Shown piece after piece: positions 24,006 to 32,460 of a stretch of DNA of 32,460 nt. A model generated the notes under the pieces. That model was not told the DNA's origin. It ran no database searches and was given only the letters and a program-made list of their open reading frames with translations. The translations under genes were made by a program, and so were the position numbers. Source of the DNA: Microvirga massiliensis (GTDB lineage Bacteria; Pseudomonadota; Alphaproteobacteria; Rhizobiales; Beijerinckiaceae); assembly GCF_001006805.1 (NCBI RefSeq), contig NZ_LN811363.1, forward strand, positions 101,212 to 133,671. The letters run 5' to 3'. Numbering within the stretch: position 1 is the first letter of the stretch; each line of letters opens with the position of its first letter.

Positions 24006-25571
24006 ATGTCTGCCAGCTCATCTATATCCGACAACGACCGCGTACTGATCTTCGACACCACGCTGCGCGACGGCGAGCAATGCCCGGGCGCGACCATGAC
24101 GCTCGAGGAGAAGATCGAGGTCGCCGAGCTCCTCGATGCCATGGGTGTCGACATCATCGAGGCCGGTTTTCCGATCGCCTCGAACGGTGATTTCGAGGCT
24201 GTCGCCGAAATCGCGCAGCGCGTGAAGAACGCGACGGTCGCAGGCCTCGCCCGCACCGCGCCGCAGGATATCGACCGGGCAGCCGAGGCGGTTCGCCTGG
24301 CGGCCCGTCCCCGTATTCACACCTTCATCTCCACCTCTCCGGTGCACATGAAGTACAAGCTCCAGATGGACCCCGAGAGGGTTCTGGAGATCGTCACGTC
24401 GTCCGTGACGCGCGCCCGCAACCACGTCGAGGATGTGGAATGGTCCGCCGAGGACGGCACGCGCACGGAGCACGATTTCCTTTGCCGCTGCGTCGAGGCG
24501 GCGATCAAGGCTGGCGCGACGACGATCAATATTCCGGACACCGTCGGCTATACCACGCCGGACGAGTATTTCGCGCTGTTCCAGATGGTGCGTGAACGCG
24601 TGCCGAATTCCGATCGCGCGATCTTCTCCGTGCATTGTCACAACGATCTCGGCATGGCGGTGGCGAACTCGCTCGCCGGAGTTCGTGGCGGCGCACGCCA
24701 GGTCGAGTGCACGATCAATGGGATCGGCGAGCGGGCCGGCAACGCGGCGCTCGAGGAGATCGTGATGGCGATCCGCACCCGGGCCGACGCGTTTCCCTAC
24801 ACGACGGGCATCAACACCACGATGCTGACCCGCGCCTCGAAGGTCGTCGCGAACGCGACCTCCTTCCCGGTGCAGTACAACAAGGCGATCGTCGGCCGGA
24901 ACGCTTTCGCGCACGAGAGCGGCATTCATCAGGACGGGATGCTTAAGCACACCCAGACCTACGAGATTATGACGCCCGAGTCCGTTGGTGTGACGAAGAC
25001 TGCTCTCGTCATGGGCAAGCATTCCGGCCGCAATGCCTTCCGGCACAAGCTGGAGGAACTCGGTTACAAGCTCTCGGACAACCAGTTCCTGGATGCATTC
25101 CAGCGCTTCAAGGATCTCGCCGACCGCAAGAAGCATGTCTACGACGAGGATATCGAGGCGCTCGTCGACCAGAACCTCGCCACGGCCCATGACCGCGTCA
25201 AGCTGGTATCGCTGACGGTCGTCGCCGGCACCCGAGGCCCGCAACGCGCGACGATGAAGCTTCAGATCGACGGCGGACGGCCCGTGACCGAGGAGGCCGA
25301 AGGCAACGGTCCGGTCGATGCGACCTTCAATGCGATCAAGGCCCTCGTGCCCCATGAGGCGGAGCTCGAGCTGTATCAGGTCCATGCCGTCACGGAGGGC
25401 ACCGACGCGCAAGCCGAGGTGTCTGTGCGACTCTCCTCAGGCGGCCGTAGCGTCACCGGGCGCGGCGCCGATCCCGACACGCTGGTCGCATCGGCACAGG
25501 CCTATCTCGGCGCCCTCAACAAGCTCCTGGCGCGCGGCGCGAGCTTGCACGCGCAGCACGCAGCGGAGTAG
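24006..25571 (+). CDS. leuA: 2-isopropylmalate synthase
   Basis: Condenses acetyl-CoA with 2-ketoisovalerate, the committed step to leucine. It has 521 residues, the usual type-1 LeuA length. Catalytic TIM barrel: FDTTLRDGEQCPG (metal Asp and Arg), IHTFISTSPVHMKYK, INIPDTVGYTTP, HCHNDLGMAVANS (metal His pair) and NGIGERAGN. Linker region: HESGIHQDGMLKH. C-terminal LeuA dimer/allosteric domain from about 385 (VKLVSLTVVAGTRG) to the end, binding leucine for feedback. AAGGA lies upstream of ATG 24006. Two layers of leucine control are therefore expected: the leader and the allosteric domain. Confidence 0.96.
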   Translation: MSASSSISDNDRVLIFDTTLRDGEQCPGATMTLEEKIEVAELLDAMGVDIIEAGFPIASNGDFEAVAEIAQRVKNATVAGLARTAPQDIDRAAEAVRLAARPRIHTFISTSPVHMKYKLQMDPERVLEIVTSSVTRARNHVEDVEWSAEDGTRTEHDFLCRCVEAAIKAGATTINIPDTVGYTTPDEYFALFQMVRERVPNSDRAIFSVHCHNDLGMAVANSLAGVRGGARQVECTINGIGERAGNAALEEIVMAIRTRADAFPYTTGINTTMLTRASKVVANATSFPVQYNKAIVGRNAFAHESGIHQDGMLKHTQTYEIMTPESVGVTKTALVMGKHSGRNAFRHKLEELGYKLSDNQFLDAFQRFKDLADRKKHVYDEDIEALVDQNLATAHDRVKLVSLTVVAGTRGPQRATMKLQIDGGRPVTEEAEGNGPVDATFNAIKALVPHEAELELYQVHAVTEGTDAQAEVSVRLSSGGRSVTGRGADPDTLVASAQAYLGALNKLLARGASLHAQHAAE

Positions 25572-25844
25572 AGCATCTCACCTCTCCCCCGACCAAGCCC
25601 TTCGGGGGAGAGGGGAAAACGCGGCCGCTCGCTCCTCGCCTCAACCCTTGTGGGAGAGGTCGCTCCAATTTGGCAGAACGAACCCAAAAGGGATCTGCGA
25701 GTGCGCCATTCTCACCTCGCCCTTGTGAGGAAGGCCGCCTCGAAGGGGCGGGTGAGGGGGGCGGTGCCGCGATTGCAGGCACAGCATAACGCCCGCATGG
25801 ACTGGTTCGCGTCAAGCGAACCATGACAGTTCTGCGGTGTTGAT
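25572..25844. repeat. REP-like palindromic intergenic mosaic
   Basis: The gap between leuA and phhA holds an inverted repeat: CCTCTCCCCC (25581-25590) against GGGGGAGAGG (25604-25613). A second imperfect copy pairs CTCACCTCGCCC (about 25710) with GGGGCGGGTGAG (about 25755). The CTCTCCC...GGGAGAG theme also recurs near 25650. Such elements are commonly dispersed in high-GC alphaproteobacteria. The first stem could also end leuA transcription, though it is followed by AAAA on this strand rather than T. Confidence 0.6.
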
Positions 25845-25868
25845 ATGGCGGGGATCCGGAGGGACGCC

Positions 25869-26726
25869 ATGAACACCGCGACTGGCAGCGACGATCCGCG
25901 CGACTATCTTAGGGATCAGGGCTTCGACAGCTACACCGAGCAGGACCACGCCACGTGGCGAACCCTCGCCCGGCGCCAGCGCGAGATCCTGCAGGGCCGC
26001 ATCGCGGGCGCTTTCCTCGAAGGGCTTGATGCGCTTGGGATCGGCGAAACGGGCATCCCGGATTTCCGCGTGCTGAACGATCGCCTGAAGGTGGCGACCG
26101 GGTGGGAGGTTGTCGCAGTCCCTGGGCTCATTCCCGATCTCGCCTTCTTCCGCCTCCTGGCAGACCGGAAATTCCCGGCCGGTTTCTGGATCCGGAAGCC
26201 GGAGCAACTCGACTATATCGAGGAACCGGACGTCTTTCATGACGTGTTCGGGCACGTGCCGCTGATCATGCAGCCCGTCTACGCCGATTACCTCCAGGCC
26301 TATGGCAAGGCCGGCCTCCAAGCCGCCGAGCACGGTGCCCTGAAGCGGCTGGCGCGGCTCTACTGGTACACCGTGGAATTCGGCTTGGCGCAGACCCAGC
26401 AGGGGCTGCGGATCGTCGGAGCCGGTATCGCTTCCTCGCCGTCCGAGACGGTATTCGCCCTCGAGAGCCCCTCGCCGAACCGCGTCCGCTTCGATCTCGC
26501 CCGGGTGATGCGCACCCTCTACCGGATTGACGATTTCCAAGAGACGTATTTTGTCCTCGACGGGACGGAAGCCTGGCCCACCCTTGATCTCGATAAGCTC
26601 ATTCCGATCTGGAAGCGGCTGGAGGGCCTGGATGATCTCGAGCCCGGCCAGCTCCTTGCCGATGACGTTGTCCTCGCCCGAGGCGACGGGAGCTACCACC
26701 GGGACCACAAACGACCGGCAGCGTAG
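25869..26726 (+). CDS. phhA: Phenylalanine-4-hydroxylase
   Basis: Non-haem iron, pterin-dependent conversion of phenylalanine to tyrosine, feeding Phe/Tyr catabolism. It has 285 residues (bacterial single-domain form, no regulatory ACT). Iron ligands are His124 and His129 in VFHDVFGHVPL and Glu170 in YWYTVEFGL. Other conserved segments are IPDFRVLNDRL and FPAGFWIRKPEQLDYIEEPD. I chose ATG 25869 because GGAGGG lies 5 bases upstream; the frame could start at 25845. Monocistronic, with tRNA-Lys downstream. Confidence 0.94.
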   Translation: MNTATGSDDPRDYLRDQGFDSYTEQDHATWRTLARRQREILQGRIAGAFLEGLDALGIGETGIPDFRVLNDRLKVATGWEVVAVPGLIPDLAFFRLLADRKFPAGFWIRKPEQLDYIEEPDVFHDVFGHVPLIMQPVYADYLQAYGKAGLQAAEHGALKRLARLYWYTVEFGLAQTQQGLRIVGAGIASSPSETVFALESPSPNRVRFDLARVMRTLYRIDDFQETYFVLDGTEAWPTLDLDKLIPIWKRLEGLDDLEPGQLLADDVVLARGDGSYHRDHKRPAA

Positions 26727-26835
26727 CAATTCTCGGGGTGCGAGGCATCGATGGGGTAGACACGAGAGGCGAGCTTTGTTACACGCACCGCCTCTCCGGT
26801 GGTCAAACCGCGAGGCCGCCGCGCTCGTCGGCGAT

Positions 26836-26911
<76 letters not shown>

Positions 26912-27725
26912 ATGATTTCAATGACATAGCTCGTTCAGGCAGAGCAGGCGTACGATCTCAGGTTACGCCTGAGGTTACGATTCCGGGTGGTATGCGCTGA
27001 TCGACTTTGATACTGCCCACCTCAGCCGGCGTGCTAACTCACCGCCAGAGGCCACACATTGTGGATCTGGGGCCCTCATTCGAGCTGGGGCGGCGGCACT
27101 ATCAAAATCAAGCACTTAGTTTGGCCAATGTGACCAACGCTTCCCATATCTCCCGACGGGGATATGAGAAGCTGCGTGTTCCGGGCAAGCCACGTTCGGT
27201 CGGGGTGCTCTCAGGGTTCCGTTGGTCTCTCACGGCGAAAACAGGGGTTCGAGTCCCCTAGGGAGCGCCAGTGGTTTCAGTCATTTAGCCCTAGACGCTG
27301 CCTGCAATCGAGCCTGGGTGGGAAGAATTCGGGGAGAAAGCTGATTTGAACGGCTAGGGGCCGATCCAGAAACCTAAATCCTCCACGGCTCCAACGCCCG
27401 AATTTGCAGGCTGGAGCAGCACGTTCATCCCTAAGCACCTAGATACCTCTAAAAATCTTCCGTCTTGGCTGCGAATGTGAGTCAGTCGCTGACTTCGTGA
27501 GAGGGGCGACGGATGCGGGGGCGGTCGATCCGCGGCGTGGAGTAACGTCACCGCTGACACCAGAAGCTGAGCTGTGTAGGTCGTGTCCCGGGTGATGGTG
27601 TAGCTCGGCGGAGCAGCCCCGCCCGCTACAGCGCTATCGAGGCGCGCGGGCGGGGCTGTGGTGGCCATCGCTGATCTTCGGGTTGGGTCGGGTTGCTGAT
27701 GCCAACCCACCTGAAGGATGCACCG
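26912..27725. other. Non-coding accessory DNA after tRNA-Lys
   Basis: About 800 bases with no convincing gene. It contains a hairpin AGGCGTA/TACGCCT (26946-26970), a tRNA 3' fragment (27243-27270), and what is probably the left part of an IS256 element. In that part a perfect inverted repeat, CAGCCCCGCCCGC (27614-27626) against GCGGGCGGGGCTG (27646-27658), lies about 70 bases upstream of the transposase start. Confidence 0.6.
27243..27270 (+). other. Orphan 3' end of a tRNA gene (att-like remnant)
   Basis: AGGGG, loop TTCGAGT, CCCCT is a perfect T-arm. It is followed by AGGGAGC (3' acceptor strand), G discriminator and CCA. The matching 5' half (GCTCCCT...) is absent upstream, so this is not a complete tRNA. 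Integrating elements that use tRNA genes as target leave exactly such 3' fragments. It does not match the tRNA-Lys acceptor, so the event involved a different tRNA. Confidence 0.7.
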
Positions 27726-28127
27726 ATGACCGACGCGATGATGAGCCTTCGCGCGCTCGTGGAAAAGGCTCCTGACGCCGATCTCGTGCGCGAGATGATC
27801 GGCTTTGCGGCCGAGCGGCTGATGGAGATGGAGGTAAGCGCGCTTACCGGCGCGGGCTACGGCGAGAAGAGCCCCGAGCGGCTGGTTCAGCGCAACGGTT
27901 ACCGCGAGCGCGACTGGGAGACGCGCGCCGGCACGGTCGAACTCAGGATCCCGAAGCTCAGGCGCGGCAGCTCCTTCCCGGGCTTTCTTGAGCCAAAGGG
28001 AGATTGCCGCTTGGGAGACCAAGCGCAATCAGGTGAGAACTATGGCGCAGTGGCGCTTCACGGTTGCACAGGCCCGAACCAGACTGCACCGCCTCTACCC
28101 AGCATGATCACTGTGGCCCTGGACTAG
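27726..28127 (+). pseudogene. IS256-family transposase, N-terminal fragment
   Basis: The first ~90 residues (27726-27995) match the IS256/Mutator transposase N-terminus: MTDAMMSLRALVEKAPDADL, REMIGFAAERLMEMEV, TGAGYGEKSPERL, QRNGYRERDWETRAGTVELR and IPKLRRGSSFPGFLEP. After PGFLEP the frame runs into unrelated sequence and stops at 28125-28127. The DDE catalytic domain (the remaining ~300 residues) is missing, so it is inactive. The break is exactly after a conserved boundary, which suggests deletion or insertion rather than gradual decay. Confidence 0.85.
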
Positions 28128-28333
28128 GCTGCTTCGGGCACGATCTTGATTGCTGCATCGCGCAGAATACTGTAGCTCGCCATCTTTGCCAGCTCGCGCC
28201 GCATTTTCTCTGCCCCTTCGAGTCGGTAGCTTCCAGTTCCTCCGGAGTCGTACTGAACGTCGTTCGGGCGCCGTAGCCCTTCGATGCGTTCACGTCCCAA
28301 GACAGGCCGCTCCTGATGCTGCAGTCCGACCAC
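28124..28333 (-). other. Possible decayed gene end, unknown
   Basis: A minus-strand frame ends at TAG 28124-28126 with a protein-like, helical C-terminus (GAEKMRRELAKMASYSILRD and IKIVPEAA). Upstream the frame is short, and a second minus-strand frame covers the same DNA. It looks like the 3' remnant of a gene cut by the IS256 event, but I recognise no family. The adjoining bases up to the DUF262 start (28334-28589) show nothing else. Confidence 0.3.
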
Positions 28334-28589
28334 GGCTTGCCGCCCGGTTGAGCGACGCGCGAGCCTAAGCCCGGCGCGGCCGGCGGCGCTGAATTTTCCT
28401 TCCTCGACCCGATGGACGCGAACGAAGACCCCATGCGGACTGCGCCCGTTGGAGCATGGTGCTCAAACGGTAGGTTAGTTTTCCGTCCTGAACGAAATTC
28501 TCACCCGTAATTGTCCAGCCTTGCCGTCTGTGATAGCCGGGCCATCGCTGCTCCGCCGAGCGAAACGAATTCTCAATAGCGAGCGAGTA

Positions 28590-29777
28590 ATGGTTGATAG
28601 CCCCAACGGTCCTGAGTTTGTCGAGGAGCAGGACACCTCGCTAGACCAGGCCGAAGTTCTGAGCTTTTCGCAGGCGGTTCTGTACTCGACCGATTGGACG
28701 GTGGAGACTGTGGTCTCGCAGCTTGAACGCGGCAACATTGACATGAGCCCACGGTTTCAGCGACGAGATGCCTGGGGCGTTAGGGGGAAAGGACGCTTCA
28801 TCGAATCGATTATTCTGGGTCTCCCAATCCCACCAATTGTATTAGCTGAGAAAAAGAATCAGCGCGGCCGCTACATTGTCTTAGATGGCAAGCAACGTCT
28901 TCTATCGCTGCTTCAGTTCACTGGTAAGGCTGAGGGGGAAAACAATGCTTTCGGGCTGTCAGGGCTTGAAGCGCGACCGGATTTAACGCGGAAGAAATTT
29001 ACTCAGCTTGAGAGTGATCCTGCGCTTCGAGGCGATCTTGATGCATTCTTGAATCACACGATTCGAACGGTTGTTATTCGAAATTGGCCGAGCACCGATT
29101 TCCTTCACCTCGTGTTCTTGCGCCTCAACACAGGGAGCGTGCGACTCTCGCCGCAGGAACTTCGACAAGCGATGGTTCCTGGCGAGTTTTCCAACTTGGT
29201 AGACGACGCGGCGGCCGACTCGATAGAACTGCAAACCCTTCTTTCGCGCGCATCCCCAGATCCACGAATGCGGGATGTCGAGCTCTTGGTGCGCTTCCTG
29301 GCAATCAGGAACTTCTTGAATTCGTATGCAGGGCGGATGAAGTCCTTCTTAGACTTGGCCTGCGAGACACTGAACGCCGAATGGGCCCGGCGTGAAGGCG
29401 CGATCAAGCAACAGATTGGTCAATTCGGAGCCGCCGTGCGCTCGCTCATCGCGATCTTTGAAGAGGATAAACTTGCAAGAAAACCGGGATCAAGATCCTT
29501 CAACAGAGCAATCTTCGACGCGCTCGTTTTTTATGGTTCGGACGATCAAATACGCATAGCCATGGAACAGAAAGCAGACGATGTAGTAGCTGCATACGGT
29601 CGGGTCGTTCAGGACCCAGTGTTCATGGAAGCTGTGGAAAGCGACACAGCAGGCATTCCTCACACATTTGAGCGGCTTGCGATCTGGGGTGCCGCGCTTC
29701 GTGAGGCGACGGGGTTGCAATTTCGGCTCCCCGAGATGGTCGAAGGGCGCATTCGGTTTACGGGCTTCTGGCAGTAA
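28590..29777 (+). CDS. DUF262 domain protein (GmrSD/ParB-Srx-like), putative defence component
   Basis: A 395-aa protein with an N-terminal DUF262 domain. It has FQRRDAW (56-62), the ESIILGLPIPPIVLAE stretch (72-87), DGKQRL (99-104; the DGQQR nucleotide-processing motif) and RLNTGSVRLSPQELRQ (178-193). DUF262 is the domain of GmrS, SspE and BrxU-type anti-phage enzymes, where it senses or hydrolyses nucleotides. I see no C-terminal DUF1524 HNH motif, so the nuclease role probably falls to the partner. I chose ATG 28590; the frame is open to 28521. The next gene starts 2 bases after the stop, so the pair is co-translated. Base composition is more AT-rich than the core block, consistent with acquisition. 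Confidence 0.82.
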   Translation: MVDSPNGPEFVEEQDTSLDQAEVLSFSQAVLYSTDWTVETVVSQLERGNIDMSPRFQRRDAWGVRGKGRFIESIILGLPIPPIVLAEKKNQRGRYIVLDGKQRLLSLLQFTGKAEGENNAFGLSGLEARPDLTRKKFTQLESDPALRGDLDAFLNHTIRTVVIRNWPSTDFLHLVFLRLNTGSVRLSPQELRQAMVPGEFSNLVDDAAADSIELQTLLSRASPDPRMRDVELLVRFLAIRNFLNSYAGRMKSFLDLACETLNAEWARREGAIKQQIGQFGAAVRSLIAIFEEDKLARKPGSRSFNRAIFDALVFYGSDDQIRIAMEQKADDVVAAYGRVVQDPVFMEAVESDTAGIPHTFERLAIWGAALREATGLQFRLPEMVEGRIRFTGFWQ

Positions 29778-29779
29778 AA

Positions 29780-30487
29780 ATGGGTTCCGTGCGTTTAAAT
29801 CTCCTCCGTGAGCGTACGGAGGTACTGCGCAAACATCTATTGCCCGATCCATTCGAACCTACGGGCCTTTACACTGACGAAGTGGGTGTCCGAATTCGTG
29901 CACTTTCCTTTCGCGTGCTCGCGCATGCCGAACTGGAGACGTACTTCGAAGAGCGAGCATCCGAAATTGCTCAGTCGGCTTGGAAAGCTTGGAAGAGGAA
30001 ACGGTACGTATCACGTCCTGCGCTGTACTTGCTAGCATTTTCGGGGCGGGAAATGCAGAAACCGCCACAAAGCCTTCGTGCTCCAGACAAGAACAAAGAA
30101 AAAGCGTGGCCAGAGTTGATCGATATTCAGGAACGTCTAAAGCGGGCCACAGCCGAGTTTATCGATCGAGCGATAAAAGATAATCACGGCGTCAAAGAGG
30201 CGAATTTACTATCAATGTTGTTGCCGATTGGCTTCACGCAGGAAATGTGCGACGAGACTTTGCTTGCGACATTGAACGATTTCGGAAGTCTTCGGGGCGA
30301 GGCTGCTCACGCGGGTGCAGCCTCGCATGTGACAAAGGGAGTTGACCCGAAGGATGAGTATGATCGCGTTCAGATGATTATAAGTGGTCTTGAGCCGATC
30401 GACAGGGATTTGGACACTCTCTTGGTCGAAGCGGTCGGTGATGCTATAGAGGGAGAGACCGCCACAGCATCACCATTGGGCGTGTAG
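29780..30487 (+). CDS. HEPN-domain protein (RiboL-PSP/MAE_28990-like), putative RNase effector
   Basis: A 235-aa all-helical protein. The N-terminal part has RALSFRVLAHAELETYFEER (40-59), typical of RiboL-PSP/MAE-type HEPN families. The C-terminal part carries RGEAAH (Arg172-His177), a perfect Rx4H motif of catalytic HEPN ribonucleases, in a helix after LLATLNDFGSL. The start is 2 bases after the DUF262 stop. HEPN nucleases are recurrent toxins or effectors in abortive-infection systems. DUF262 genes beside MAE_28990/MAE_18760-type HEPN genes recur in bacteria, as I remember, but the mechanism of this arrangement is not known to me. The 3' end (PLGV) is complete. Confidence 0.75.
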   Translation: MGSVRLNLLRERTEVLRKHLLPDPFEPTGLYTDEVGVRIRALSFRVLAHAELETYFEERASEIAQSAWKAWKRKRYVSRPALYLLAFSGREMQKPPQSLRAPDKNKEKAWPELIDIQERLKRATAEFIDRAIKDNHGVKEANLLSMLLPIGFTQEMCDETLLATLNDFGSLRGEAAHAGAASHVTKGVDPKDEYDRVQMIISGLEPIDRDLDTLLVEAVGDAIEGETATASPLGV

Positions 30488-31286
30488 AGCAGTCCAACTG
30501 GGCGAGCACACATCTGGCAGGCGTTCCCGTTGTCAACTCCGTGAGCCTGTTCGCAGCAGCGCCTCACGGAGCGCTCGACGGCGAGATTGATGCGCTACTG
30601 TTCTCTGGCCATGTCGCTGGCGTCGAGAGTTCGGCACAGCTCCGGCATGCCTGCACACTAGACCTTGACAGGATCGTTCTGAGACCAATCGATCGGCCCT
30701 ACCAATCCGGTCGGTTCACCAGTTGTCGCAAGGTCACGTACCTGCGCTCTCGCCGTTCCGACCTCGAGTGGCGCTTAGCCGAAAAGGCTCCCGCGCGGCC
30801 ATCGCCGCAAGGGCAAGTAAGCCGCTGCCGAGTCGGGTGGCAGGGCTAGAAGGCAATGACCCGGCAGAGTTCCGAGTCGTGAGAAGCCTAGAGACAGTCG
30901 CGGCAGCTGCGAAGATAATGGGGCTGCTGAGTAAGGCGGCAGGCAGCGCCCGACTGGTTAGCCAACGTCTAGCGAGGACATTCAGCCATGACCGCGCCCA
31001 ATCGCGAAGGGCAGTCTCTCAGCGCCTAGCTAGAGCCTTGATGACGTCCTAGCCGGACCGGATGCCGCTATCCATCAGGACGTCGATGTGGCCGCCACAA
31101 CGCCGACGATGGATGGGAGCGCTGCGATGGACGAGAGTGCACTACTGCGCTTGCTGACCACCTTTACCGCCTCAACGCCATGGCGGAACGCAAAGTTATG
31201 GCTCACATCGCCGTTTGAGCCCATCCGGCGCCTGAGCTGACCTCAATTACACCCGACGGTGGACAACATGACAAAACACCCTTTGC
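30488..31286. other. Accessory stretch without a supported gene
   Basis: About 800 bases between the HEPN gene and the methyltransferase. Plus-strand frames at 30541-30849 and 30723-31052 overlap each other, lack ribosome sites and show no domain. A small internal echo (SQRLAR twice in one frame, near 30960 and 31017) suggests a local imperfect duplication. Confidence 0.5.
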
Positions 31287-32054
31287 TTAGTGACGGCAAA
31301 CTACGAGCAGTGAGCCGGTGAATCCGACTAAATCGAAGTGGCCATCGAGCAGCACGTCCTGGACCGCCTTCACGACGCCTGGGAAGTCGGGCCGATAATC
31401 GTGGAAAGCGAGCAGGCTGCCCGTCCGTATATGGTCTATGACGTAGTCACGGTCAGCGCATACCGAGCTGGCGTCGTGCAGTCCGTCGATGAATATCATG
31501 CAGATCGGGAAATCTAGAGCGACATCAGTACTTCGAGCTCGAATAATATCGACGATGTGCTCGACGTTGTGTTTGCACAACGTCTGCGACAGCAACTCGT
31601 AAGTATCGCGTCCGCTGGCATCGGAATATCCCTCATGCGGGTCGATGGCAATGAGCCGAGATCCCTGGTCCAATGCGACACTCTTTATCGTCAACGCCAT
31701 GGTCACCGTCGAACGACCGCAAAAGCTGCCGATCTCGACCACATGGCCGCTGCCTTCGCGGATGGCGTGAGCGGTCGCCCGCGCAAGTAGCGCGGCTTCG
31801 GCTGGAGTGAGCCAGCCTTCGACATCATCCATTGCACGCACGATCGCCGTCGAATCAATTTCCGGCAATATCGTCGCCAACCGACGCCGAAGTACATCAA
31901 TTGTCCAAGACGGGTATTGCGGAAGTTGAAGGTGCGCACTCATGGCCAAAGCAAGAGCCCGGCAGTAATCGCTGCGCGTCATTGCCCGCTCGGCGCGCAC
32001 GATATTGATCAATGCGCGGTTCGCGTCTGGTGGCCACCGCCAGTGCGTTGACAT
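31287..32054 (-). CDS. Class I SAM-dependent methyltransferase (Methyltransf_24-like)
   Basis: A 255-aa protein from ATG 32054, chosen because GAGGTG lies 5 bases upstream; the frame is open to ATG 32126. The N-terminal ~80 residues are helical. The Rossmann core starts with VVEIGSFCGRSTVTMAL (SAM-binding motif I, about 105-121), then RLIAIDPHEGYSD (acidic residue for SAM ribose), MIFIDGLHD (motif IV) and LLAFHDYRPDFPGVVKAV. The FIDGLHD...FHDY pattern is typical of Methyltransf_24 and CmcI-like enzymes acting on sugars or small molecules. Divergent from a proline-rich protein gene about 100 bases away, a possible substrate or partner. Confidence 0.85.
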   Translation of the reverse strand: MSTHWRWPPDANRALINIVRAERAMTRSDYCRALALAMSAHLQLPQYPSWTIDVLRRRLATILPEIDSTAIVRAMDDVEGWLTPAEAALLARATAHAIREGSGHVVEIGSFCGRSTVTMALTIKSVALDQGSRLIAIDPHEGYSDASGRDTYELLSQTLCKHNVEHIVDIIRARSTDVALDFPICMIFIDGLHDASSVCADRDYVIDHIRTGSLLAFHDYRPDFPGVVKAVQDVLLDGHFDLVGFTGSLLVVCRH

Positions 32055-32156
32055 GGCCACACCTCGGCTAATCCTTCGCATTGCAGATTGAGAAATAAGT
32101 ATTGACGGGCTCGAATTTAAAGTCAATCTTAATCATACATACCATCGGGGATTGCT

Positions 32157-32460
<304 letters not shown>

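Noticed and set aside
30723..31052. 109-codon plus-strand frame with two SQRLAR segments
   Set aside because: No ribosome site or domain; overlaps another equally unsupported frame. At most a small local duplication.

Overview
The window looks like a chromosomal segment of a high-GC alphaproteobacterium of the Hyphomicrobiales (Rhizobiales). A Methylobacteriaceae/Microvirga-type host is my best guess, made from gene order and protein style without any search. A conserved housekeeping block of about 22 kb is flanked on both sides by accessory DNA.

Left accessory region (1-4772). Three translationally coupled genes form a tyrosine-recombinase module: an integrase that runs off the left edge, a small coiled-coil protein, and a second integrase interrupted by one in-frame amber codon. 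A badly decayed IS630 transposase follows on the minus strand, then about 570 bases with nothing recognisable. The region ends inside thyA. Only the C-terminal half of thymidylate synthase remains, and similarity starts just after the catalytic cysteine.

Core region (4773-26911). The thyA remnant heads a plus-strand run: DUF2293, GNAT, folA, hflK, hflC, DUF2065 and a DegP/HtrA protease, closed by a strong terminator. corC and serB run on the minus strand, divergent from miaA. A branched-chain amino acid set follows: an ilvB attenuator leader, ilvB, a GST gene, ilvH, a minus-strand DUF924 gene and ilvC. Next come a 51-aa minus-strand gene facing ilvC, the run pdxY-EEP-phzF-nudix, a minus-strand lipoprotein, a leucine-rich leader peptide with leuA, phhA, and tRNA-Lys(CTT). 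ilvB and leuA both carry leader peptides rich in the pathway's own end products, next to RNA hairpins. This suggests transcription attenuation at both entry points of branched-chain amino acid synthesis.

Right accessory region (26912-32460). It starts directly after tRNA-Lys. It holds a stray 3' end of another tRNA gene, an IS256 transposase fragment and a decayed stretch, then an intact two-gene cassette pairing a DUF262 protein with a HEPN protein that carries an RxxxxH motif; this is a likely anti-phage or toxin-type system. After about 800 bases without a clear gene comes a minus-strand class I methyltransferase. Divergent from it is a gene whose first ~50 residues resemble RiPP-type leader domains and which then enters a run of 21 prolines that continues past the window edge. 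The DUF262-HEPN pair and the methyltransferase/proline-rich pair are the best candidates for undescribed biology.
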